Shown piece by piece: positions 47,055 through 59,369 of a stretch of DNA of 64,000 bases. The translations under genes and the position numbers were made by a program. This stretch comes from Cyclospora cayetanensis (taxonomy: Eukaryota > Apicomplexa > Conoidasida > Eucoccidiorida > Eimeriidae): assembly GCF_002999335.1 (NCBI RefSeq), contig NW_020312613.1:155217-219216 (forward strand), written 5' to 3'. Position 1 is the first letter of the stretch. Each line of letters opens with the position of its first letter. Below the pieces are notes generated by a model. The model saw only the letters and a list, made by a program, of their open reading frames with translations. It did no database searches and was not told the origin of the DNA.

Positions 47055-48335
47055 TTTGCACAGGAGGCCCAGGCAAGCTGTCTTCTGTGAGCAATGAACT
47101 GCAAACTGGGGAAGTGTAGGCTCAGCTACTATTTCATATCCTTGCAAATCAAGGATACATTTTGATAGGTCCAAGAGTGATGTCTGTTAGTGAGACCTTA
47201 AGTCTCGCTACTTCGGCTTCAAACAAGCTGCGTTGCAAACTACCGAGGCGAGGAGGCTCTTGAGGATTACGAAGGAAGATCGGGGAAGCTCGTCTACGTC
47301 TTTCCTTCCAGCTTCCTCTCTCTAGTTTCGTCAACAGAAAACCAGAGAGAATCTGTGCGTTTCGGCTGCGTGTACTTTCTGCTCATTCCCTCTTTGGGGC
47401 TTTGCTCTCACGCACCGAAGCTGCCGTTTTTAAACGGGCAAAATGGTCTACTGAAGCAATGATACACACGAGGAAACTTCAGCATTTTGGAGTGAAAGAG
47501 GTTCTGGCAAAGAAGTATTCAGCGAAAAGGGGTTTCCGGAGCCTTTGGATAGCAGCGCTCACCTGTTACAAATGCGGCACGGTGGGAGGAGCATGGGGCT
47601 TTATCGCTTAGAAAGTGGCACTATGAACTCTTAGCCGGAAAATGCAAAGCGATGAGTTTATCGACTAGTGTACGCTAGTGTACATACGTAGAAGAGCGAT
47701 GAAAGTTTCGTTGACAGAATGCACTCCATGGGGCAGACAAGGAGGTGACTGAGAATCGAAGCCCCTGTTTCACACAAAGTGGGAGCGCTTGATAATGGGA
47801 AGGGCATGTGAAGCGCAAAGCTATGACAATATGGGCCGTAATGCAACCGAATTTCGGAGCACACATCGACTTTGTGGTTTCCCGAGAGAGGCGGCACTGC
47901 CAGACAAAGGGCCAAAGATCCTCCAGCTGTCGGCCGGGCTCCAGTAGGTCGCTATTCAGGATGTGGTTAGGGGATGCTGATCCATGAGCTACTTTCCTTC
48001 ATAACCTGCTCTATTAAGTTGCATTCTAAGGGGCGTATTCTGTTGTATCATTCCATCGCCGAGAGTGGGGTTGGGAGTGTGAGAGTGAACTCATCTTCCC
48101 TTCTGTTGCATTCTGTGGACCCGCTTTCCCGCACTGCTCAGCCAATGCCATCATCTGAGCGATCCTTGCTTCCTACTGCTTTCTGTCATACATCCTGACG
48201 CTGGGACTTCCTTTCATAGTTTTTCTTTTCCAGTTTCTCCCCCGCACTTCGCCTTCCAATGCTCTCCAGTCCTTTCAGGACTGAGAACCCAGGAACCTCG
48301 CACTGCCTGCTCACCCACTCGATTCGCCCTTCCTT
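47055..48335. other. intergenic, divergent promoters
   Basis: About 1.3 kb between the divergent starts of DRC1 (minus, 47050) and chorismate synthase (plus, 48338). A 61-codon minus-strand frame at 47334-47149 could be an upstream exon or leader but has no recognisable homology. No promoter element can be named. Confidence 0.6.
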
Positions 48336-48337
48336 AG

Positions 48338-51300
48338 ATGTCTACCTTTGGGACGTTCTTGCGTATTTCCACCTTTGGAGAGTCTCACGGCTCCGCTGTG
48401 GGTTGCTCCATTGACGGACTCCCGGCTGGCTTGAGGGTCTGTATGCAGTGCGTGCAGCAGCAACTGCAGCGGCGGCGACCTGGCGCCGCAGCGGGGTACT
48501 GTTCCAGCAGCAGAGAAGAGGCGGATGTTTCTGAAATACTGAGCGGCGTTGAGTTTGGGCTGACTCTAGGGTCCCCTGTGGCTCTGCTTATAAGGAACAA
48601 AGACACCAGACGACAGGATTACAGCAACATCGGCATCAGCAGCTCGCAGGGTTCAGGTGTGCTTAACTCCCTCAGTGGAGTTCCCCGACCAGGGCATGCA
48701 GACCTCACTTATCTGCTCAAATATCAAGCGGCCAGCAGCAGTGGGGGCGGCCGCAGCAGCGCAAGAGAAACAGCAGCTCGGGTTGCTGCAGGAGCATTGG
48801 TCGAGTCTTGCTTCTTAAGACCCTTCTCCCTTTGTCGCATCGTGGCTTTCGTCTCTTCTGTAGGAGAACATGCTCTTCCCCACGAAGAAATGCAGAAATA
48901 TAGGCAAACGCCCCCCACCAGAAGAACTATAGACACCAACGGCAGGGTACGGTTTCACTTCAAAACAAACAAGCTGCACGACGCACACGGAAACTGCTAT
49001 CCAGGTGTCTCAGCCGAGGCGCTACAACGTCTTTTGAGCATCAAACAGCAAGGCGTCTCTCCCAGAGATTCCTGCGAGACGAGCAATACACCCGCAAGTG
49101 CCAGTGTGGACTCTTCTGTGATAACCTCGGAAGCCAACGGCTCCCTTGAAGAAGACACAAGAGCTTCCTGCGAAGGGCCACCCTCGAGACTCCTCGCTGA
49201 GGGTGCCAGGAAAAAATGTGAACTCAACGGCTCCGGAGAGGTGTGGGATGTGCATACCCGCTGTCCTCATTTGGAAACGGCTGCCAAGATGGCAAGGCTA
49301 CTACTGGAGGTCAGCTAAGCTCTTCATCTGGCTCATGGTTTTACCTTAGCAGGTTCGCTTCTGTCAGTTTCTTCATTGTTTCTTATCTCACTTTTCCGTT
49401 TGCTAAACGCGTGCGCATGTGCGCGCGTGCCTGCTCTAGCTGTTGCCCCTGTTCGTCATTTGTCGAGTGTTTGATATACTCCGCACTTGTGATGAATATA
49501 CTTGTTTGGTGGCGAGTAAAATCCATGAGAGGCCGGTACAGAACTTTTCTTGGTGTAATACACAGCAACAAACATGTTGCTCCCTAGTATTCGCCTTTGT
49601 GCATGTGTTTCCCCTCAAGTTGCTGGCGCCTAAGCTTCTATTGCATCGACCTCATGTACCTTTTTTGTTCCGAGCGTTTTAGGTTAAATCAGAAGAAGAT
49701 TCCATTGGAGGGTCTGTATGCTGTGTAATTGAAAGCCCTCCAGCGGGTTTAGGTGAGCGAGGATGCAGAATGCAGAGCTTTAGGAAGGCGACCTAGGGCA
49801 TAAGCTTTAAAGATGCAGATTTAACGGCTCAACCCCAGGGTTTAGGTTTTGCGCGCAGGCGAACCGGTGTTTGACAAACTGCCAGCTATTTTAGCTCACG
49901 CAATGCTGTCTATTCCTGCAGTGAAGTCATTTGAGGTGATCCTGTACCCTAGACCACAAACCTTGGTATCTACTCGATAATTCTAGTGGTGAAGCGCTTG
50001 GATTCATTCACGTTTGTATGCCAGTGTTAGCAAAGTACGCATGGATTTGAACCTGCAAATGCGCATATTTCCTAACAAAAACAACCCAACAAAATACATT
50101 ACAGAATTTTAAACGGTCTGCATGAAATTTATTCGTGCGTCAATTTGGTTTCTGCATCGTAGTTTTTCACGATGCATATACTCATTGGTGGTTCAGTTGA
50201 GACGCGCGCTTGTGTGCTTCTGCAGATCGGCAGTGGTTTCGAATGTACCAAGATGAGAGGCAGCGAGCACAATGACAGACTGCAACCAAAATCCAAGGAT
50301 ATAAGGGAAAGGGATAGAGGAGAATACAACTGGCCTAGGTCTGTTCCAGCGAGGAGGTGCTGCTGTTACGAAGATCGAGGAGAAAGCGACAGCGAATTAG
50401 ACTGTACACAGATGACCATCACACCACAGAAGGGCATGCATGCAGAAGAAATGGAGCTAAAAAAAACGATAGAAGACGATCGAGTAGGCAGTATCGGAGT
50501 CACAGGGGACACCTTGCCAGAGGATGAGACAGATATTTATTTGAAGAATCTACGGGCTTGCGCGGCGGCTGCAAAAAACCTTGAATATCAAACAAACAAC
50601 TCGGGGGGCACCTTCGGAGGAATCAGCACAGGTAGCTCACTTCTGCAAATCTGGCATGAGCAACACATACATATAATGCTGGTTTACACACATCACGGGA
50701 TTCTGTAACGTTCGCAGCATTCAATACGTTGACACCGTGTAGCGGGTAAACACTTTATGGCGTAAAATTGCATCTTAAGACGTTCAAGTAGATCCCATTG
50801 AATTATGTTTCCCGTACAAAAATTGGCTTTTAGGTGAAAACATCTACTTTCGCGTTGGTTTTAAAGCACCCTCCTCCATTGGTATGGCCCAAATCACCGC
50901 GGACTTCAACGGCTCGATGCGGCAGCTAAAAATAAAAGGTAACTATTTGAGACTTGGTCTCTCGTGGGATAGGCACTTCAAGCATGTTAGGACATCCTCG
51001 TACCTCTGCTGATATGTGTTTCTGTCCCTGGCGATATATGATAATCCATATGTGAATAGGTGTTTCCCCGGGTATGAGCATCCTTATATGTGTTCGCAAC
51101 TGCGCAACTTTTTGTGTTTGTGTGCTTCTATTTTGTATTATTCGCTGCATTTATTTAAACACCTGCATTTGTTTGCATATGTCCTTATGTTTGTTCTTTC
51201 GTAGATGCGTGTCTTAGATACATGGATGCACACACAGAGATACATGAATTTTTCCCTTGACAAACTACGATCGTATCGAGAACTAAGCACATCTTTAAAA

Positions 51301-52018
51301 TGCACGCAGAGATGCAGATATGGTTGCGGGCATATGTGTCGAATTAAACTCTAGCAGATGCAGTTCCAAAATATCCACTGCTGACGTGTTGCCCCCGTGC
51401 GCAATGCTTTGAAGATTGTATAGGGTCTCTCCTTGAAAGCCTCGTCTACTAGTGGGTAAGGCGTGATGGCAGGCGATTCAGCACAAGTTGAGCGTTTCTG
51501 TGTGCCTGCTTCGTGTTCAGGAAGACATGATCCATGCGTTGTCGTGCGAGCGGTGCCGGTAGTGGAATCGATGGCCGTGCTGGTAAGACAATAAAGAACT
51601 ACCTTTCATAGAGCAGAAATGTGAAACGATAGAAGTTATTAGTGGTCAGTTGGCAAGAAATACCCACATGTTCAGAAGGAAGTTCGCGAGACTGAATGGA
51701 GAAGCTAAACAGAGTCCCACCTACTTGAATAGACCTGTGGCAAGGACACTAGTGCCACATGTGAAGAAGTGCAAGAGAGAATAGCGGTGCATGAGGAATA
51801 AGCTAATATGATAAATGGATAATACCTAACAAACTTCCTTGCGTTGATTGTTACAAAACCATATTTTACTAACTAGCTTCCCTTTTGAATTTTAACTTTT
51901 TGGTTTTTGTGTGCTGAATCAGGCAATGAGCGACCTCATGCTGCAGCAAGCAGCCAGAGTCGGTGTGGCTGCTTTCATGCAATATCCAGACAAATTAAGT
52001 AAAAGACAGCAAGTCTAG
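48338..52018 (+). CDS. chorismate synthase
   Basis: Last enzyme of the shikimate pathway: converts EPSP to chorismate, needing reduced FMN. Five exons, 48338-49309, 50226-50631, 50834-50938, 51521-51582 and 51923-52018, join in phase to 546 residues. Family motifs: FGESHG at residues 13-18 with the active-site His, the [12 protein letters not shown] region, [86 protein letters not shown], and a C-terminal MSDLMLQQ helix. Bacterial enzymes have about 360 residues. The extra length lies in two polar low-complexity insertions, one before IGSGFE and one between SEHND and TNNSGG, as known for coccidian chorismate synthases. All catalytic motifs are present, so the enzyme is probably active. It is convergent with the DnaJ gene. 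No targeting signal is evident. Confidence 0.97.
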
Positions 52019-52019
52019 A

Positions 52020-53020
52020 GCTTCGGCTCTGGCACTCAACGTGGGAACACATCTCCCGGGGCTACCCGTACTGACACACATGAGCACAGCCACATACACA
52101 AATTTCAACGTGCATACTCCAGGCATTAGGATGCACACCTTAATTACCAACGCATAGAAAATATATAGATTATGCATACTTGTGACTGTCGATGTCATAC
52201 ATATGCACCTCTGCATATATATGAACTTGCAGAATGCAGCTGAATATTCATGTACATGTGCACATACAAGTGATTACGCATGGTTGTGCATAGGTACATA
52301 CATGCTGAATAAACCGAAGCGGCAGATGCATCCACACATATATACCCCGTATACTCATGTACTCCTAAATGCGCCCATGCATCTCGATGTAAACACGTTC
52401 TGCCAGCATCCTCTATAGTATGGAAGATGTACTACTATTCTTGCGCCCAGATCTATCGATGCAGATATCGATCCATGAAGAGGATCACCATATAGCTTTT
52501 CGTAAAGTGCATGACCCCAAGAAACACGAAAAGTGAACCTAAAATAACCAGAACAGTAGACCCTAAACGGGAGACCGGCATGCACACTGTTATAACACCG
52601 CCACCTTGACCAACGTGAAACCACACTCCTCCCAAAGTATTTCCTGCATTGACAGGGATGCAGCTTGACCCAATATAGTCACATCAGCCCTACGATACGC
52701 TTTAGCGGTTCTTCTCATCCGCTGCTTTCGTTGCCCTGAGGAAACAGACACATGCAAATCTGAAACCCTAGCCGTGAGACCCACACCACCCGAGTTTCGA
52801 TTACTGAAACATAGAAATTTTTGTAAGACGAGTTAAATGCAGACACAGACCCCAAACCCTGAGTCCTATCCTCATGATTGCGCTTAGTGCTGCCCACCCA
52901 GGCCAATTCCATAACTGCTACTTCCTAAACATCTCTGAATACGATCGGACCGTCACATAAACCTTCATGCTGTATTTATCTCTTGAACGAGCGGGCCCCC
53001 AGGCAGACAACAAATGCCCT
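52020..53020. other. intergenic with an unresolved membrane-type ORF
   Basis: Lies between the stops of chorismate synthase (plus) and the DnaJ gene (minus). On the minus strand, 52635-52453 encodes a hydrophobic helix (STVLVILGSLFVFLGVMHF) and a short tail ending MDRYLHR, then stop. An ATG-initiated frame at 52912 (MELAWVGSTKRNHEDRTQ) and an exon-like stretch (about 52760-52620) lie upstream in other frames. A small spliced membrane protein is possible but could not be assembled in phase. AAACCCT telomere-like heptamers occur near 52765 and 52852. Confidence 0.3.
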
Positions 53021-53023
53021 TAG

Positions 53024-55310
53024 TCATCGGACGCACTTAATAAAAGCATCTTCCATATGCCGTGAAACATCGAAATTTTCGTTCTTTTTCGCTTCTCTTG
53101 CTTTGGCAGCGGCTGCTGTCATTTGGCTCCCTAGCCACTGAAGAGCCTCCGCTCGTTTTACGCGGGTCTCAAGAGACACTGACTCATCGCGGCACACCTG
53201 CAGAAGGAGAAACACTTGCGTAAAGAGGCACACCGTGCAGTGTACACAAAACAGAAGACGGGGACACCGCACGAGAGCGAAGAAGCATCGACCAAAAGAG
53301 CCGCACAAAATGCAAACACACAAGCCTCAAAAACCGGAAATGGCACTCTGCGCCTAGGAAAAACTAAACATAGAACAGAAGAAACGAGAGACAGGATACG
53401 ATAAATTCTAATTTGCAGTGAGAGGATGCCACTAAACCGGACATCATTCCTGAGCAACACAACTACGTGTTCCTCCTCGACGTCAGTAACAGCAATCACC
53501 GATCGTAAAAACAAAGCAGCAAAAACCCATACCTTTTCTGCGGCCTTCCGTGCAGTATCTTCGACATCACATGCAACTATGGAAAGAACGCTTTGGAGGA
53601 TCTCTCCAACTCTGTCAATCTGGACACCAATATCGCAAAACAATTTCTTTCTTCTATGTCTCGCCCCTCTGTTTGCTGCATACTGCACGCGAAAGTATAG
53701 GGCAATGGTGCGTGTCTGGGTGACGGATCAGTTCGTGTTCCCGGATCCGCCAGCCATAGGTATAGCCTCCACAATGTACGTTCAGGGGCTCAGGATTGAA
53801 GTGTTAGGCCTCACGTCTTTAGTATCTAGCCGGTTTGGCAAACTCTCCGAAGCCTCTTTTGCCTCCTTCAGTTTCTGCTCATGGCGCGCTTGAATGTCTG
53901 TGGCCGCAACTGCAGCTTGCACCATCGATTTCGCCATCGCAAACGTATTGCCTGGCGCAGATCTCACAACGCAAAGGGTATCGATTTCCCAAGCTAAACG
54001 GACAGCGCGCATGCAGCAACAGCATGCGTAGGAACGAGGACGGAAAAAGAATGAGCGCCAGTCCGTAATGCCTAATTGACAAATCTCCCCAGAACAGGAG
54101 GGCGGCGTTTCACTCCATTCTTGTGACTTGCAGCCAACTCACCAATGCCACGACCCGTCGCTTGTATGTTGGCAACGGTTGCGCCTAATCCCCAGTATGT
54201 TTGGACTTCTCCCAAATACGCCGAGGAAAAATTCTCGTAAGCCCAGCCTAAGGACTCCACGATCGTCTCCCCAAAGGAAGCCTTTGAACACGCAGACAAT
54301 ACAAATTCACCTAATTTCATGCAATGCAGACCTGTCGAAATCCCAAGTAAACGCCAAGCCCAGAAATCCCTAGCCACCTACACCCTCCAGCCCAGTACTG
54401 TACCATGCAGAGCTGCTGCACTTCTTCTTTCATGGCTTCTCTCCATGCCTCTTGCGGCCCTTCAACAAACGGCTGGATCCTATCGCGCAGTTGGATGGCC
54501 AGGACGACTTCTCGCTTCCTCTGATCTTCTTCGATTGCATGCAAAACACCCTCGCGAGACTCCTTCGAGGGACCTGCGGGAGACTCCTGAACGCCATACG
54601 CCCGACAACCGAAGGCCTCTCCAGCGCGCATGTGCCGACAGCCGCTGCAGTCGCTACTTTCTCTCGACAACTTTTAAGCCCCCCAGAACTTCAACCCTAG
54701 GGAGCGGAGACACGGTGCCCGCTCGGAGAACCACGCCGCAAGACACGCAGCTTTCAAAGCGGCAAGTACCAGGTTTCGTGCGGGCACCTCTCTCGACTGC
54801 CCTTTCTCTTTTCGGAAGCCGCCACAGTCGAGGGCTTGAGGTTTGAAGGTGGGGCCAGACTGACTTACCCCCGACATGGCGGAAAGGACGTCGTCTTGCG
54901 TGAGCACCTCCAGCAGCTTTGCCATCTTGAGCTTGCCTGGATTGGAGCACAAACCCGCATGCTCTGCGCCTCAGACTCTTCACAAAGACAAGGCTCCAAC
55001 CCCAAAGCCTCCAGCCAACGGGCGGGCAGCGGCGCGTTTCGACTTTTTTTCTTAGCCCTCAGGCTGGTAGTTCGCTGTGAAGCATTAGAGGGGAGTGGCG
55101 AAAGCTCTAAAGCGTCAGCTGCCTAACAAGAACGAGTCTCTCAGCCGCCTAACAGGGGTGACGGAGTGTACAAGGCTGGCATTCGGACGAAAGGCCTCGC
55201 AGCGGAGGGCTGTAGGGAGGCCAGCCAAGTATTTAAGAAGCCACTCGTGTAGAGGGGCAGAAGGGAGACACAGTCGCGTCTCAGATATCTAAGAATCAAC
55301 AGCTTGTGGT

Positions 55311-55347
<37 letters not shown>

Positions 55348-56608
55348 TGTGTCTGTGTGTGTCTGTGTGTGTGTGTCTGTGTGTGTCTGTGTGTGTGTGT
55401 GTGTTGGGTGCTCGGCACTCCGGATATTACCAATGTAAGGATCCAGCTGCTCAGATCCGAAGAGCATCATGAAGAAGAGAGCAGGATCGATGAAGCTCAT
55501 ATTTCTGGTCGCTGAAACTCCGTACTTGTCATACTCAGCCCTTCGCTTCGGATCGTTCAACACTTGGTACGCCTCCCCTGCACGCGAGCACATACAGCCA
55601 CCAAGAAAGGTCAATCCCTAGAGGCTAACCCCCCTGCCAACAGGCTTACTTCCTCCCACCCACCTCCCTAGTGCCTCGCAAGTATGCCCTATCTCCGTGA
55701 GCTCAGAGGCAGCGATGCTTCCACGCTGAGTCCTACCTATAGCCTGAAACTTTTGGTGAGCTTCTGGATCTCCTGGATTCTTATCGGGGTGACACTTGAG
55801 GGCTAACTTGTAATACGCCTTCCTAATTTCTGAGGCGCTGGCATCTGCGCTCAGGTCTAGAGCATCATAGTACCGCATGTCGGCGACCTTTCGAGGCGTT
55901 CTGCTGGTGCTGCTGCTGCTGCCGTTGAAGCCGCTGTTGCTGCCCATCGTCGCAGAGCTGCAGCCAGGTAGGCGGGAGCTTGCTGAGTCATCGGGAGCTG
56001 TCTCTCTGGCTGTTCCTCCTCTTCTGCTCTCCGTCTCTGCCCATGCGTCTGCCTCCACGTCCTCCTCAGGGGGCTTCTTCTCACCGCTGCTCGTCTGCCG
56101 CTCATTCTCGATAGCCAGAGGCGCTTCAGACGCACTGTCTGCATTCGCCTGCAGCAGCTGTGCGGCTTCGGCTGGCAGACTGTACCCTGGAAAGCACGCA
56201 CCACATGCAAAAAACATGCAACACAGCTGCCTCCTGGCAACAGACGGCGTGCAGGTCTGGCTGGAGGCCGTTCGCTGGAAGAAAGCAGGCAGGCAAGATC
56301 TAGGCAGGCGAGGGAAGCGTAAGGAAGGAGGGTCGGAGGGCAAAGGGAAAGAAATCCAGAGACACCAACACGACGCGGGCTTGGAACCAAAGGCGGATGA
56401 AGTAAATGCGAAGGATCTTGTCAGAGGCCATCATACCCGTAGTGTAATCATTCCACGAGGACGGATCTGACTGGCTAGGTGGTTTGAATAACCCATCAAA
56501 AAAAGTGGTGACTGGTGCTTGGGCAGAGGCTGGAACGCCCCCTCTTTCGCCCTTGCCCTCTTCACCCCCCTTGCTACTGTCCTTAAAGATGCTCCAGATG
56601 TCGAACAT
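53024..56608 (-). CDS. DnaJ (J-domain/DnaJ-X) co-chaperone
   Basis: HSP70 co-chaperone of the type that pairs an internal J domain with a C-terminal DnaJ-X domain, as in yeast Caj1/Djp1. Nine exons join in phase to 539 residues: 56608-56437, 56186-55737, 55577-55431, 54936-54869, 54586-54404, 54281-54143, 53951-53815, 53682-53533 and 53197-53024. A Ser/Glu-rich extension of about 160 residues precedes the J domain ([20 protein letters not shown], with the HPD motif in [10 protein letters not shown] and [19 protein letters not shown]). The X-domain follows, with [47 protein letters not shown], an Ala-rich middle segment and [18 protein letters not shown] is intact, so HSP70 stimulation is expected. 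No signal peptide or membrane anchor is seen; cytosol or nucleus is likely. An in-frame ATG lies upstream at 56635. Intron 3 holds a CA microsatellite. Confidence 0.94.
55305..55404. repeat. (GT)n microsatellite in DnaJ intron 3
   Basis: About 100 bp of GT with scattered CT, read as (CA)n on the gene's sense strand. It begins about 26 bp downstream of the exon-3 donor at 55430. Confidence 0.95.
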
Positions 56609-58089
56609 CTTGAAGGCTTTCCTACGCGCCAGCAACCCTTCAGAGACACGGCGAGATACGGTGAGCTCTGGGAACCTGCACCGCTGAAGATGCTTGGAGT
56701 GGCAGACAAAAGACGTCCAACGCGCGACAAGCCGGCCAGGAAAGCCTTAGCTACGGGCGAGTCGGAGCTCTGCACAAGGCGTGAAAAGCTGCTCTGCTGT
56801 AAATACACTCTAGCGGGCAGTCTACAGCACCCGATCGACAAGGTCTCTCCAAAGGTACACACGGAGAAGACGCGCACAGTCACACAGCCACACAGACGCT
56901 GCTCCTGAGAGGAACACCCTACGGCTCGAGGTTTACGGCCTGTCTACCAAACGCCGAGCGAAGCTGCATGCATGCATACACGTGCTTTGGGTGGTGGGAG
57001 TGCTGCTGTTGCCGCTTGCTGTCGCTCGTTCGTGCTTTGTGTCGGTCATGCTGCAGTCCTGGTTTGCGAATGTTTCCAACGCTGCTCAATGCGGCTGGTG
57101 TTGCTGCTTTAGTGGCGGTACCGCGTGAGGGGCAACACAAAGAATAATGGCGAAGGGAAGGACATCAAAGAAAACAGCGCGTTTTGCCACGAGGCTGCCA
57201 AATCCCCAGAGCACATGATGGGCGCTATCTCGTTCGACAAAAAAAATCAAGGACGCCCCTGGAAAGCCGAAATCCTAAGCCATGAACGCGCAAACAAAAG
57301 CTCGGCAAGGGAGTAGAGTACCCTGATGGAGAGCGGCTTCGGGGGAAGGCAAAGCGAGTGCAAAGGCCCAAGCGTGCTCACCGCTGCGCTCGGATGTTCC
57401 CTCAGCTCTCATAAATAGAGTCCGAAAAGACAATATAGGCTCAGATAATGCAATTGCAACTCGCCCTTCTAACCGGTTTCCAAGCCATGAACGCATTGCA
57501 GACCCAGGCGTTTGTTACGCCTTCATGGCCATGCCGTATCTCCTAGAGCTCCGAGAATGTCCCTCCAGCCTTCATGCGCTGATGACTGCTTTCACTTCGA
57601 TTCGCCTGTTTCTATGCTAATAGCACTCCAAAGCTTGCATGCGCGTCACCTCTCTTCTATAAACTCCGTATTCCTCTTCTTCTGGCCCACGCACCACGCA
57701 ACCAGCCATCCCTCACCAACCTCGGGGGAGACGTGATCGCAGAACAAAACCCTCTAAAGTCGACCCCTGGCCTGAGTCGTCGCTCCGCAGTATACTCTAT
57801 TCGCAAAAGAATGCCTGCCTGAGGGGAACGGAAAAGGCCACGCGAAATCCACACCGCGAATTACCAGGGGGGCGCCTGCCACGCAGCGGTGCCCCTCGTT
57901 TGACCCCCGAGCGGCAAAACTCAAAACAATTCAGGCAGGACAGCAGTGTGGAACAGGGATTTGCGCACGACTGGACAACTGTGCTCGAGTAGCTGCTCGC
58001 TCTGACGGGCTATCAGGCTACATCCAGTCACTGTCTACTGGGCTCGTTACATTTAGCCATGAATTTGGTGATGAATTGACTAGCTAATT

Positions 58090-58340
58090 CGTCTGCTCGT
58101 AATCATCGCCTACTGCAGAGTAGCATGAGCTCAATACGAAAAGGCGCAGTGCTGTGTGCTCTTCCGCTAAAAGCTGTGTGGAACCGGCTGCGAACGCTAG
58201 GGGGGTTTACATAGTGGAGCCAAGCGCAGCTCAGATGTCGCTCTCCCATCATTTCGCGAAGTGTGAGAGGTGCGCGTAAAGGGACGGTGGAGCTTTTTTG
58301 ATAAATGCTGAATGACTCTGAATCGGGTTTGGGTTCAGCA
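58090..58340 (+). repeat. dispersed repeat copy, inverted relative to 61690-61920
   Basis: Reverse complement of 61690-61920 with roughly 70% agreement by eye. Shared landmarks: GCAGAGTAGCATGAGCT at one end, GCTAAA.GCT.TGTGGAACC in the middle, GTGAGAGGTGCGCG and ..TCTGAAT near the other end. The 163-codon minus-strand frame 58594-58103 runs through this repeat and is not taken as a gene. Confidence 0.75.
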
Positions 58341-59369
58341 TGGTGTTCAGTGTCCCTACAGAAGGCTACAGCAAACGACACTGGGTGTATAGTGGACTTG
58401 TTTTCCGAGGAAAAGGCGCAGAAGCACAGTTTGCCACTTGACTCAATAGTCCAGTCCCCGCGGATCAGGTATGCTGACGGGGGCAGGGTGCAAGGATTAG
58501 CAAGGCTAGGGCTCATACATGCCAATTCGAGTCGGAAAAGGGTCGCATCAGCATGGTCCGTGGCTTCTACGTTGGACCCATGCACCAGGAACAAAACATA
58601 TGTATGCCGTGCGTGACTAGATGGGAGGCGTACATGTGGTCACAGCTGCACGATGTGGAGGCTAATGTGCTGCAAAACACTAGGAATGCGCAGCTCTTGC
58701 TTTCCTCAAGAGTGCCACTTCATCCATGGTGAGTGAGTTCACTCAATGCCTAGTCAAGATAAGCTAGCGCCCTTATGCGAGCGGCTTGGCCGTGCAGCTA
58801 AAGAGGTAAATTACGCTGAGAGCATGCAGATAGTATTCTTGGCTCCTTGCTGGCTCTCTACTGAAGAATTTTACTGATCATTACAGCACTAAAACGGCAT
58901 TGCTTCAGCAGTGCACCCGCACCTTATAAAACAGTCTCTATATGCCAATATAACCGGCCAGCGCATGCAGCATAGTTCATTTCCAAGCCCCCAAGAAGGC
59001 AGAAGCAAGGATGCAGGCAACATACCTGATTGGCTACGTTCAAATATGAATGTAGAGTACATCTTAACAGTAGTGACCAGCAAATTTTCAAGTAATCACC
59101 ACACAAGAAGATAGCTATTCCAGAAAGAGTCTGCCCTGGAGAAGAACAAATACGAGGGAGCGCGAAGAAACCCGTCCATGGCGAATGCCGTTGTGAACCA
59201 GACACCCCATTCTCCTGCAGCAGCAAATCCCCCAATTCGCTCCATCAGCCACCAATTCTGGCTTGCAACAACCCACTTCATCCAAAAAATCCACCTAGGG
59301 CTTCTTTGCCGCTTCGCAGAGCCAGAATTCAACACTCTATGGCTCCCTGTCAATCCTAAGCCTGCAATG

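Noticed and set aside
58103..58594. 163-codon minus-strand frame
   Set aside because: Runs through a dispersed repeat that has diverged, frame-broken copies at 61.7 and 62.6 kb. No start context, splice sites or protein-like composition.
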